Shown: positions 7,833 through 14,510 of the stretch, piece by piece
Layout: each line of letters opens with the position of its first letter
Numbering within the stretch: the first letter of the stretch is position 1
Position numbers and translations under genes: made by a program
Notes under the pieces: generated by a model
What the model was told of the DNA's origin: nothing
Database searches by the model: none
Seen by the model: only the letters and a program-made list of their open reading frames with translations
From: SIG480 sp045539475
Lineage (GTDB): Bacteria > Bacillota > Clostridia > Oscillospirales > JAAYXM01
DNA: 18,298 bases
Direction of reading: 5' to 3'
Assembly: GCA_045539475.1 (NCBI GenBank)
Contig: JAZQFJ010000083.1
Coordinates: 1 to 18,298, forward strand

Positions 7833-10800
7833 TGCCGCCTGTTGCAAGGCCGCCACCGCCGCCGTATCCGCCGGAGGAGCCTCCGCTGCTCTTTTTCTTT
7901 CCGCATGCTACGCACTTGCCGCCGGCAAAGCTATGCGCCTCTGTCTTCGTGTAACCGCAGATTGAGCATACTTTAGCGTGATTATCCTCGTCAAACTCTT
8001 TCCAATCATCACCAAAGTCACAAGTCAATGCTTTTATTACTTCTTTTGCAATATATTCATGACCATCTGCATTCGCGTTCATCATTTCAGGTATGCTGAA
8101 TATCATAGAACCAAGTATTTTTGCCGCTTCTTCTTTATTGGTAACGTCAATTGTGGTGTTGAAGCCGTTTGTATCAGCATCCGAGACATCAACGAAGGCA
8201 AATCCCTTGTTTGTCATTGAAAGAAGTGAATAGTAATTATTTGTTGCATCGATTACATATTCAAAGCATTCTTCTGTATTGATTACATCTTCTCCAACCT
8301 TAATTTCCAGACCTCTGAAGGGGTTATACATACCAACTACAACCAATGTTGCATCGGGGTCAATCGTCTGGATTGCTTCGATTGCCTTTGAGGTTTCAAC
8401 AGCATATGATACGAAAGCAAAAGCAAATTTTTCGATATATCCCTTTGTTGTTTCATCGAGCGAAGCGATTGTACTGTTGATTTCTTCTATTTTGTCAACT
8501 TTTTCGTCAAGCTTTAATTCATCACTTACCATTCCCTCAACCTTGATGATTTCATCCTGGATATAAGGAAGCAAGAAATCAACCAAAGCATCGAAAATAT
8601 CTTCAACAAAAGGAACATCCCCGGGGAGTTCGGAAAGTACAGCAACCTTGATTTTTTCTACAAGCTCTGTAATCTTGGTATCTGCATGGTCTTTCCAATC
8701 CATTGTGAGAACTTTTATTGTTTCATCAACGATTTTTTCAACCAATTCTCTTTCTTCGGGAGTTAAAAATTCATTGATATACTTATCCCAATCAGCATCT
8801 ACGTTTAAGGTTGACCAGAAGAAGTTTGTTGCGTCAAGCTGATATGTAATAAGGTCAGCTTTTTTGATTTCTGCCGCATTTTCTGTAACAAGAGCTAACA
8901 CTTCGTTTGAAAGAAGCTGTACTTTTGCAATTTCCGTATTCGGAACTGCATATTCTTCTGCAATTAACTTCTGATAACTCTCCTTGGCTTTTTTATCTAA
9001 GTTTGTTCCCGAAACTGTATCGCCGCCGATCGCTACATAGTAGCTGTCGTTTGTCTTTTCATAGTGCTTATGGTCAATCTTCTTTAATGTAATATCAGAA
9101 AGATCGTCTTCCACTTCGCCAATGAAAGGCATTACATATTCTTCGATGATTGTCTTTATATAAGCGTCAATTACCGGGCAAAGAAGAGTTTTTACATCAA
9201 ATTCTGCCTGAGAAAGAAGTGCACCTGCATTTGTAAGATGTGTATTAAGGTCGTCCCAAAGAGCAACTGCAGTGTTGTAAAGTCCCTCAACATCGGATGC
9301 TTTATCTTCGATAAGTGCAGCTTTGATCTCATTAAGCGTCATAACCAGGGCGGAAAGCTCTTTTGTAAGCTCTGCCCGGAATTCTTCTGTGATTTCTGTT
9401 TCGCTTAAATCAAGCTTTGTAATAACTTTGATTGCTTCATCAATTGCCTTTGCTGCTTTATCAACATAGCCTGCCTTATCTGCTTCTGCATAAGCCAGAG
9501 CATATGCTTCGTCATAGTATTCCTTGATAAATGCTGTTACATTATTAATGCTTTGATCTTTTGCCATGTATTTTCCTTCGTAAGCATCTTTCACTGCTGC
9601 AAACACAGAATCATGACCTGCTTCAGAAGGATGTCCGCCGATACCGGTACCGATAAGACAACGGGCATTCATACAAAGCATACCGGAAAGAGTGGAGTCT
9701 TCAACCATAGCATCGCTTAATGTCTGCGGAAGACCTAAAAGATAGCAGAGGGTTCCTATAAGTTCAGGATTCGCTTGTGTCTCCGTCACTTTTGTGTAAT
9801 AAGTATTCTTTATTTGGGAACAATTTACGTGATATACGGAATTGTCCTCGCAAGCCAATATTCCATCTAAATCAGTGTGCAACCCAGAAGAAATAATAGT
9901 ATTAACAGACTGATTTTGTTCAAACTGAGTTTTTACTATTATTGGTATAGCAGCTATAATTGCGCTTAAATATTTTTCTCTACCATAATCAATAGCCTTT
10001 TCCCCTAATGTACCAACGATTCCGCCGAAAGCACCTGCCAAATCACCAAGTGCCGCCAGGGAATTCAATGTAACAGTTCCTTTGCCCGCTGCAATACTTG
10101 CATTTTCAAATGCTAAATATAAAGCACAGGACAATGCTCTATTGGGATACACCTCACCATTTCCAGCTTGCTCTACTATCTGCTTCTTTGTTGCCTCCGC
10201 TGCAGCATAGGTTGCCTTCGCGGTTGGAGTCATTATGTCGTAGGCCATAATTTCTTCAACGGTCAAGTCTGTTGCTACTGCTAAATCCGTTCTGGTTTTA
10301 GCAATTTCGTTAATTAAACCAAAGGTCTGACCTCTTACAATATTTTCAACAAATCTGTCACGAACTGTGGAAACTGCATTGCCTGTATATCCCTCATTGC
10401 CGTCAAGCAAGCCCGGATATGGCGTTACATAGTTATCCCCATTTTTATAGAAGTCTTCACCGAATACTTCCACCATGCAGCCGACGGTGTCTGCTTCTGC
10501 ATAGTAGAATTTTGCATCCTTGTATAATTCGCTGTTTGCTCCCTGCATTACAGTAGGAACTGCGGCGATAAATGCATTTACCGGTGTGTAAAGAACATCT
10601 ACAATATCACCTAATGTTGTGTCGGTAATTTCTTCGCCTTCATCTGCATAGGCATTCATCAGAGCAATCTGGATAATATCTACATCCGGATTCAGCTCTA
10701 AAATGGCTTCTACCGCCCCGATATAGTTAACTGCATAACTGGTAATACAATAAACGATTATATTTCTCAGCGCTTCCAATTTATCCTGATCGCCGCCGGC

Positions 10801-11760
10801 AAGTGTGCCAAACATTTGCTCTATGATTACATCACATTCAGCGATTAAATCACGAACTGCTGCTTCGGTTTCGGCATCTAATCCTGCGAGATTGAACACA
10901 TTCTCAATATCATATTTAGAAGCAAAGCCAACAAGATCGCCATACATAGTAACATCCATAATTTCATTCAGCATATAAGTACCGAAGTTGGTGTTACCAA
11001 GTGCAAGGGAGATAATGTCCGCATCTGCAACAGATTTCTGCCAGAACTCTGTACCTATCTGCAAATGAGTAGATGCACCGTTTCCGGGGACTTGACTCTT
11101 GTTGGGATATTCGTCATCACCATCGATGCCATCAACAGCTTTTTTAATCATATCTTCTGTTGCGTATTGAGACTGATAATACTTTGCATTTTCCGCATCA
11201 TCATGGTAAGTTCTGAGGATTCTTGCAGCACCTTCACCAAAGCGGTAAGTGGGGTCAACTACATCACCGTTTGTACGATAATCACCGGCTGCAAAACCGA
11301 ATTCATTATACCAACGCTCAGCATTAAAACGATCATTGCTCCAGTCGTTGCCATTCCAACTCATGTTGACAACGTTGTTCAGAAACTCCTTATCGGTATA
11401 GTCCAGTTCAAGGACCCAATGCACGTCTTCAGCTCGCATACCGGACATTGCAAGCTGTCTGTGGTCAACAACAGCCTTATCACCATCAAAAATGACTTGA
11501 TCATCAGCAATATCTCCGGCATAGCCGGCAAGCCATGCTGCAAACTGATTAGCATAGGTAGCGTTTGCATAGTTTACAATACCACTGCTGCCGTTATATC
11601 CGTCAAGGCCATAACCGTTTGTCATTGAATCACCAATTGAAACATATACAATCGTTTCCTTTTCGGGTTCAGCGGCAAAAGCCGTTGCACAAGTTCCAAG
11701 CATCATAACAAATGCAAGGACTAAGCACAATATACGGTTACTTAATTTGGATTTTTTCAT
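7237..11760 (-). CDS. Giant secreted SGNH-hydrolase-like protein with SLH wall anchor
   Basis: 1507 residues. Signal peptide at 1-29 (cleavage after AFA). The N-terminal domain (about 35-720) opens with block I YVSIGDSMTNG, nucleophile Ser45, and closes with GGHPSEAGH (about 707), the usual catalytic-His block. The GxND block appears as GNTN (about 251) and no Asp sits three residues before the His, so an active esterase is likely but not certain. A helical spacer follows. A second SGNH-like domain (about 900-1250) has GGDTVSG for block I and NADGHEYIA without the HP, so it looks inactive. Then come a CSICG/CVACG four-Cys motif (about 1255-1290), a Gly-rich linker and three SLH modules (about 1328-1507). 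Wall-anchored, with polysaccharide de-esterification as a possible role. First gene of the leftward locus; GAGGG precedes the ATG and a consensus promoter lies ~225 bases upstream. Confidence 0.88.
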   Translation of the reverse strand: MKKSKLSNRILCLVLAFVMMLGTCATAFAAEPEKETIVYVSIGDSMTNGYGLDGYNGSSGIVNYANATYANQFAAWLAGYAGDIADDQVIFDGDKAVVDHRQLAMSGMRAEDVHWVLELDYTDKEFLNNVVNMSWNGNDWSNDRFNAERWYNEFGFAAGDYRTNGDVVDPTYRFGEGAARILRTYHDDAENAKYYQSQYATEDMIKKAVDGIDGDDEYPNKSQVPGNGASTHLQIGTEFWQKSVADADIISLALGNTNFGTYMLNEIMDVTMYGDLVGFASKYDIENVFNLAGLDAETEAAVRDLIAECDVIIEQMFGTLAGGDQDKLEALRNIIVYCITSYAVNYIGAVEAILELNPDVDIIQIALMNAYADEGEEITDTTLGDIVDVLYTPVNAFIAAVPTVMQGANSELYKDAKFYYAEADTVGCMVEVFGEDFYKNGDNYVTPYPGLLDGNEGYTGNAVSTVRDRFVENIVRGQTFGLINEIAKTRTDLAVATDLTVEEIMAYDIMTPTAKATYAAAEATKKQIVEQAGNGEVYPNRALSCALYLAFENASIAAGKGTVTLNSLAALGDLAGAFGGIVGTLGEKAIDYGREKYLSAIIAAIPIIVKTQFEQNQSVNTIISSGLHTDLDGILACEDNSVYHVNCSQIKNTYYTKVTETQANPELIGTLCYLLGLPQTLSDAMVEDSTLSGMLCMNARCLIGTGIGGHPSEAGHDSVFAAVKDAYEGKYMAKDQSINNVTAFIKEYYDEAYALAYAEADKAGYVDKAAKAIDEAIKVITKLDLSETEITEEFRAELTKELSALVMTLNEIKAALIEDKASDVEGLYNTAVALWDDLNTHLTNAGALLSQAEFDVKTLLCPVIDAYIKTIIEEYVMPFIGEVEDDLSDITLKKIDHKHYEKTNDSYYVAIGGDTVSGTNLDKKAKESYQKLIAEEYAVPNTEIAKVQLLSNEVLALVTENAAEIKKADLITYQLDATNFFWSTLNVDADWDKYINEFLTPEERELVEKIVDETIKVLTMDWKDHADTKITELVEKIKVAVLSELPGDVPFVEDIFDALVDFLLPYIQDEIIKVEGMVSDELKLDEKVDKIEEINSTIASLDETTKGYIEKFAFAFVSYAVETSKAIEAIQTIDPDATLVVVGMYNPFRGLEIKVGEDVINTEECFEYVIDATNNYYSLLSMTNKGFAFVDVSDADTNGFNTTIDVTNKEEAAKILGSMIFSIPEMMNANADGHEYIAKEVIKALTCDFGDDWKEFDEDNHAKVCSICGYTKTEAHSFAGGKCVACGKKKSSGGSSGGYGGGGGLATGGKKEEDKTEGTTVVPSAPVFFADVPADAWYYDVVKSAYDMGLMNGVSASTFAPTQSLTRGMFVTILYRLAGSPEVTAASSFVDVPANQYYADAVAWANTNGIVNGVSADKFAPNNNITREQMATMIYRYATANNIAAENKGEITFSDSANISEFAKGAVEWASSVGVLFGNSDGTFAPLRTATRAEAAAIFVRFLSFIG

Positions 11761-11909
11761 ATTAATCCCTCTTTCTGCAAAATTTTCAGTCTAATATTTT
11801 CAAATTAGTTATCAGCATTATCGGCTCTTTGTCGAAGTCATAACAAACAACCGGATTTAAATTATCATTTTTTATTTTTTGATTTAAAAAATTTACGCTG
11901 ATTTTTGCC

Positions 11910-11941
11910 TTACGGCATAAGTTTCACCAACTGTCCTCCTT
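11910..11941 (-). other. Strong Shine-Dalgarno with a 5-6 codon mini-ORF in the SGNH-SLH leader
   Basis: In the ~220-nt leader of the SGNH-SLH gene, AAGGAGGAC (11941-11933) is followed at proper distance by TTG-GTG-AAA-CTT-ATG-CCG-TAA (11930-11910). The stop codon sits in the loop of GCC-GTAA-GGC, a GNRA-type hairpin. This is a better ribosome site than that of the real gene. It may be a leader peptide, a translational decoy or a decayed start. Confidence 0.4.
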
Positions 11942-11958
11942 ATACAGATATATATTTC

Positions 11959-11978
11959 GATATGAAAATATTCATATC
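11959..11978. promoter_or_regulatory. Candidate operator: 8-4-8 perfect palindrome
   Basis: GATATGAA and TTCATATC flank AATA. It overlaps the expected transcription start of the leftward promoter (-10 at 11990-11985) and lies upstream of the rightward XRE gene. Nearby GAATA-TTA-TATTC (11981-11993) is a second, smaller dyad. Position and symmetry fit a dimeric XRE repressor site. Confidence 0.55.
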
Positions 11979-11984
11979 AAGAAT

Positions 11985-12013
11985 ATTATATTCCTATATT
12001 TTATGAATGTCAA
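11985..12013 (-). promoter_or_regulatory. Consensus promoter for the SGNH-SLH/ligase/SLH locus
   Basis: On the minus strand a perfect TTGACA (12013-12008), a 17-base spacer and a perfect TATAAT (11990-11985). It points at the 1507-residue gene, leaving a leader of about 220 nt. It is back to back with the promoter of the XRE regulator. Confidence 0.75.
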
Positions 12014-12023
12014 GAATTTTTTA

Positions 12024-12032
12024 TGCTATAAT
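12024..12032 (+). promoter_or_regulatory. Extended -10 promoter of the XRE regulator
   Basis: TGCTATAAT (12024-12032) is a consensus extended -10 without a recognisable -35 at the right distance. It starts a leader of under 20 nt before the gene at 12056. It lies a few bases from the -35 of the opposite promoter, so one bound protein could affect both. Confidence 0.6.
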
Positions 12033-12055
12033 TGAATATATAAGGAGTGTGCAAT

Positions 12056-12277
12056 ATGAAAAACATTAAATTGGCACGTATAATGCGTGAATTCACCCAG
12101 CTCAAAGTTCAGATGGAAACCGGCATTAGTCAGAGTGTACTGTCAAAGTATGAGAGGGGAGACCTCAACCCCACAAGCGAAAATCTTATTCTTCTTGCAA
12201 AGCTTTACGGAACGAGCGTGGATTATCTCCTCGACCTGACCGATGAGAAAAACCCTTATCCCGCGAAGAAAAAGTAA
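12056..12277 (+). CDS. Small XRE-family (Cro/CI) helix-turn-helix regulator
   Basis: 73 residues, essentially one HTH_3 domain: LARIMREFTQLKVQMETGI, then the recognition helix SQSVLSKYERGDLNPT and the closing helices NLILLAKLYGTSVDYLLDL, ending in a Lys-rich tail. It has no sensor or enzymatic domain. A GTG at 12047 is in frame but overlaps the Shine-Dalgarno AAGGAG (12042-12047), so the ATG at 12056, 8 bases downstream, is chosen. It is divergent from the SGNH-SLH/ligase/SLH locus and shares a control region with it containing a 20-bp palindrome, so autoregulation and control of the surface locus are inferred. The helix between residues 10 and 20 (FTQLKVQMETGI) departs slightly from the usual LTQxxLA pattern. 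It has its own terminator. Confidence 0.88.
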   Translation: MKNIKLARIMREFTQLKVQMETGISQSVLSKYERGDLNPTSENLILLAKLYGTSVDYLLDLTDEKNPYPAKKK

Positions 12278-12288
12278 ATCCGCAATGG

Positions 12289-12329
12289 CAGCGCCCTCTC
12301 TTAGCGAGAAGAGGCGCTGTTTTGCTTTT
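12289..12329 (+). terminator. Intrinsic terminator of the XRE gene
   Basis: CAGCGCC (12289-12295) pairs with GGCGCTG (12313-12319), with a TCTC/GAGA extension inside, followed by TTTTGCTTTT. It starts 12 bases after the stop codon. Confidence 0.85.
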
Positions 12330-12370
12330 CACACCGTACAAAACTTTTTCGGAAAACCTCAAAAAAATAC

Positions 12371-12399
12371 TTGACAAACCGCCCCAAATAGCGTATAAT
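12371..12399 (+). promoter_or_regulatory. Consensus promoter of tRNA-Val
   Basis: Perfect TTGACA (12371-12376), 17-base spacer, perfect TATAAT (12394-12399). The start should fall near 12406, giving a 5' leader of about 14 nt. Confidence 0.88.
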
Positions 12400-12419
12400 A
12401 ATTTAGCATTCAAATGAAT

Positions 12420-12495
12420 GGACGATTAGCTCAGCTGGTAGAGCATCTGCTTGACGTGCAGAGGGTCAGCGGTTCGAGTCCGTTATCGTCCACCA
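12420..12495 (+). tRNA. tRNA-Val (anticodon GAC)
   Basis: 76 bases including an encoded CCA end. Acceptor arms GGACGAT (12420-12426) and ATCGTCC (12485-12491) pair fully; the discriminator is A. The D arm holds AGCTCAGCTGGTAGAGC. The anticodon arm TCTGC/GCAGA encloses TTGACGT, anticodon GAC, reading GUC and GUU valine codons. The T arm contains GGTTCGAGTCC. It is a single-gene unit with its own promoter and a terminator two bases after the CCA. Confidence 0.96.
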
Positions 12496-12496
12496 T

Positions 12497-12528
12497 GAAA
12501 AGCGACAAGTTAAAGCTTGTCGCTTTTC
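12497..12528 (+). terminator. Intrinsic terminator of tRNA-Val
   Basis: GAAAAGCGACAAG (12497-12509) and CTTGTCGCTTTTC (12516-12528) form a perfect 13-bp stem around TTAAAG. The U-tract is short (the TTTT lies in the 3' arm). Confidence 0.8.
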
Positions 12529-12536
12529 AGTTATAT

Positions 12537-12666
12537 TTGCCTGCGGCAAGTTATGAGTTATGGTTGCTTTGCAAGTTATAAATTGACTTCGTCAATGTTT
12601 ATTTTACGTATGCAAATATATCATAACTGCAAACAAGGTTTGCAACATAACTTTTGCGAGGCAAAA
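12537..12666. repeat. Five-hairpin MITE-like repeat element
   Basis: Five perfect hairpins, each with a 3-base loop: TTGCC-TGC-GGCAA (12537-12549), TTGC-TTT-GCAA (12564-12574), ATTGAC-TTC-GTCAAT (12582-12596), GCAAAC-AAG-GTTTGC (12629-12643) and TTTTGC-GAG-GCAAAA (12652-12666). Spacers carry GTTAT on the left and ATAAC on the right. Loops are pyrimidine-rich on the left and purine-rich on the right, so the right half reads as an inverted copy of the left around TACGTA (12605-12610). No ORF. It looks like a small dispersed palindromic element; copy number cannot be seen here. Confidence 0.6.
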
Positions 12667-12697
12667 CCATAGCTCTAAACTTATCGTTATTGCCCCC

Positions 12698-12726
12698 TTG
12701 ACAAATTACATATTATATATTATAAT
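12698..12726 (+). promoter_or_regulatory. Consensus promoter of the uracil permease operon
   Basis: Perfect TTGACA (12698-12703), 17 bases, perfect TATAAT (12721-12726). It gives a leader of about 140 nt that contains the PyrR attenuator. Confidence 0.88.
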
Positions 12727-12753
12727 TTTTGACAGAATACGACGCGAAAGGAC

Positions 12754-12787
12754 ACCTTTAAAATCGGTACGGAGATACCGACAAGGT
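12754..12787 (+). promoter_or_regulatory. PyrR-binding anti-antiterminator hairpin
   Basis: Lower stem ACCTT (12754-12758)/AAGGT (12783-12787), a purine-rich internal bulge TAAAA, upper stem TCGGTA/TACCGA (12764-12769, 12776-12781) and hexaloop CGGAGA (12770-12775). The loop fits the known CNGNGA loop of PyrR sites, and CCTTTAAAA with CAAGG matches the conserved flanks of such sites in Bacillus pyr leaders. With UMP/UTP, PyrR is expected to hold this hairpin and let the terminator form. Candidate competing pairing: CAAGG (12782-12786) with CCTTG (12818-12822) of the terminator arm. The upper stem deviates from the ARUC/GGYU consensus. Confidence 0.75.
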
Positions 12788-12813
12788 CTGCGCTGCATCA
12801 TGTGAGTCATTAC

Positions 12814-12847
12814 AACGCCTTGCCGGTTCCCGGTGAGGCGTTTTTTT
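12814..12847 (+). terminator. Attenuator terminator in the uracil permease leader
   Basis: AACGCCT (12814-12820) pairs with AGGCGTT (12836-12842), with an inner CCGG-TTC-CCGG stem, followed by seven Ts (12841-12847). It ends 13 bases before the Shine-Dalgarno of the permease, the position of a transcription attenuator. Confidence 0.88.
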
Positions 12848-12874
12848 GCGCCGAAAAACGGAGGAGAAAAGAAA

Positions 12875-14239
12875 ATGAAAATGATTTTCGACGTAGAATC
12901 AAAACCCAAATTCGGTCAGCTTGTCATATTTGCGATTCAGCAGATGCTCGCAATTATGGCAGCCACCATCGCCGTTCCGATGATTATCGGCAACGGGCTC
13001 ACCCCGGCAGCAGCAATGTTCGGTGCAGGTGTCGGCACACTCGTGTATCAACTCTTCACCAAATTCAAGAGCCCGGTTTTCCTCGGCTCATCCTTTGCGT
13101 TCATCGGTTCTATGTTCGCGGCTTTTGCCGGCGGCGTTTCGATGTCGCTCGGTCTTCTCGGTCTTATCATCGGTGCTATAAGTGCAGGTCTTGTTTATGT
13201 CATAATCGCAGCCGTTGTTAAGGTTGTCGGCGTAAACTGGATTAACAAGCTTATGCCGCCGGTTGTTATCGGCCCGACTGTTGCAATAATCGGACTTTCC
13301 CTTGCCGGCAACGCAATAGGCGATATTATGAAGGGCGATGTTGCTCTTGCAGACGGTGCTATGGCTGCTTCCCCGTATATCGCACTTCTCTGCGGGCTTA
13401 TCACTCTCGCAGTGACAATGCTCTGCTCAACCTACGGCAAAAAGATGGCTCGCCTTGTTCCGTTTATTCTCGGCATTCTCGCCGGATATGCAACCGCTGC
13501 AATCCTCACGGTTATCGGAAGCTATGCAGGCATTGACACGCTCAAGGTTATCGACTTCAGCGTATTCACCGCCTATATGCTCCCCGAGGGTGCTGTTACG
13601 CTTGAGACCTTCCTCAGCGTTCCGTCATTCACCTTCCTCGGTGCTCTCGACGGCATTGCAGAGCTTAACTGGCAGTACGTCGTAACAATTCTTGTGGCAT
13701 ATGTTCCTGTTGCTTTCGTTGTTTTTGCAGAGCACGTTGCAGACCACAAGAATCTTTCAAGCATCATTGAGCGTGACCTTCTCACCGAGCCGGGGCTTTC
13801 CCGCACTCTTCTCGGTGACGGTATAGGCTCCATGGCAGGTGCAATCTTCGGCGGATGCCCGAACACTACCTACGGCGAAAGCGTTGGTTGCGTTGCTATC
13901 ACAAAGAACGCATCGGTCAGAACGATTACCGCAGCTGCTATTGGCTCTATCCTCGTTTCGTTCATCACCCCGCTCGTTGCATTTGTTGATTCCATCCCCG
14001 CTTGCGTAATGGGCGGCGTCTGCGTTGCTCTCTACGGCTTCATCGCGGTTTCCGGTCTCAAAATGCTCCAGCAGGTTGACCTTAACAAAAACCGCAATCT
14101 CTTCACTGCATCGGTTATCCTTATCGCAGGTATCGGCGGCCTTTCAATTACAATCGGCAAGGTAACCCTCACCTCTATCGCCGCCGCTCTTATCCTCGGC
14201 ATCCTTACAAACACGATGCTTTCAAAAGAAAAAGAGTGA
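12875..14239 (+). CDS. uraA: Uracil permease (NCS2/UraA family)
   Basis: 454 residues, integral membrane, imports uracil with a proton. It has the usual pattern of about 14 membrane segments in two inverted halves. The two glutamates that bind uracil in E. coli UraA are found in VFAEHVADH (Glu286) and in GGCPNTTYGESVG (Glu335). NTTYGE rather than the QNxG type of motif separates it from xanthine/urate carriers. A GTG 42 bases upstream is in frame, but GGAGGAG (12860-12866) stands 8 bases before the ATG at 12875, which begins MKMIFDVESKPK. The gene follows a complete PyrR-type attenuator, so repression by pyrimidine nucleotides is expected; pyrR itself is not in the window. Single-gene unit, ended by a terminator 12 bases after the stop. 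Confidence 0.93.
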   Translation: MKMIFDVESKPKFGQLVIFAIQQMLAIMAATIAVPMIIGNGLTPAAAMFGAGVGTLVYQLFTKFKSPVFLGSSFAFIGSMFAAFAGGVSMSLGLLGLIIGAISAGLVYVIIAAVVKVVGVNWINKLMPPVVIGPTVAIIGLSLAGNAIGDIMKGDVALADGAMAASPYIALLCGLITLAVTMLCSTYGKKMARLVPFILGILAGYATAAILTVIGSYAGIDTLKVIDFSVFTAYMLPEGAVTLETFLSVPSFTFLGALDGIAELNWQYVVTILVAYVPVAFVVFAEHVADHKNLSSIIERDLLTEPGLSRTLLGDGIGSMAGAIFGGCPNTTYGESVGCVAITKNASVRTITAAAIGSILVSFITPLVAFVDSIPACVMGGVCVALYGFIAVSGLKMLQQVDLNKNRNLFTASVILIAGIGGLSITIGKVTLTSIAAALILGILTNTMLSKEKE

Positions 14240-14244
14240 TAAAT

Positions 14245-14313
14245 GACTACATCCCTCCTCCTTACGGCGGAGGGATATTTTCTTCTCGAAGGAATAAAGT
14301 AATTAATGTAGTC
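14245..14313. repeat. Inverted repeat enclosing the uraA terminator
   Basis: GACTACAT (14245-14252) and ATGTAGTC (14306-14313) are perfect inverted arms around the uraA terminator hairpin. After the right arm comes a second CCTCC (14317-14321)/GGAGG (14330-14334) hairpin with a T-rich tail, then TTCTTTTT/AAAAAGAA (14336-14355) and a TTCTC/GAGAA dyad (14375-14399). The 271-base gap to gdhA is therefore almost entirely inverted repeats and holds no gene. Confidence 0.5.
14251..14286 (+). terminator. Intrinsic terminator of uraA
   Basis: ATCCCTCC (14251-14258) pairs with GGAGGGAT (14269-14276), followed by ATTTTCTTCT. It starts 11 bases after the uraA stop. Confidence 0.8.
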
Positions 14314-14413
14314 TTCCCTCCCGGCGGCAGGAGGATTCTTTTTGAAGAAAAAGAACACTTTTCCAATTAAGATTTTCTCGCTGCAGAACGGCGGGAGAAT
14401 TGTTTTATCATGC

Positions 14414-14441
14414 AAAAACACCCTGCCACGGCAGAGTGTTT
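14414..14441. terminator. Second hairpin terminator between uraA and gdhA
   Basis: AAACAC (14416-14421)/GTGTTT (14436-14441) with inner CTGCC/GGCAG (14423-14427, 14430-14434). On the minus strand it ends in GTGTTTTTGC, a usable U-tract, so it backs up the gdhA terminator; on the plus strand the tail is weaker. Confidence 0.6.
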
Positions 14442-14457
14442 ATCCCTGTTTAAGATA

Positions 14458-14497
14458 AGAAAAAAGCTCCGGAGCACCTTTCCGTGTCCCGAAGCTT
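14458..14497 (-). terminator. Intrinsic terminator of gdhA
   Basis: Read leftward, AAGCTTCGG (14497-14489) pairs with CCGGAGCTT (14472-14464) with one G-T pair, and an inner CAC/GTG, followed by a run of Ts (14463-14458). It starts 13 bases after the gdhA stop. Confidence 0.85.
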
Positions 14498-14510
14498 TCT
14501 TATATTCTTA

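Noticed and set aside
11880..11960. c-di-GMP (GEMM) riboswitch in the SGNH-SLH leader
   Set aside because: The GGTGAAACTTATGCC-GTAA stretch is faintly similar, but the conserved GACGCAAAGCC half and closing stem are missing.
12047..12055. GTG start for the XRE gene
   Set aside because: It overlaps the AAGGAG site; the ATG at 12056 has correct spacing.
12833..12874. GTG start for uraA
   Set aside because: It lies within the attenuator terminator, and GGAGGAG points to the ATG at 12875.
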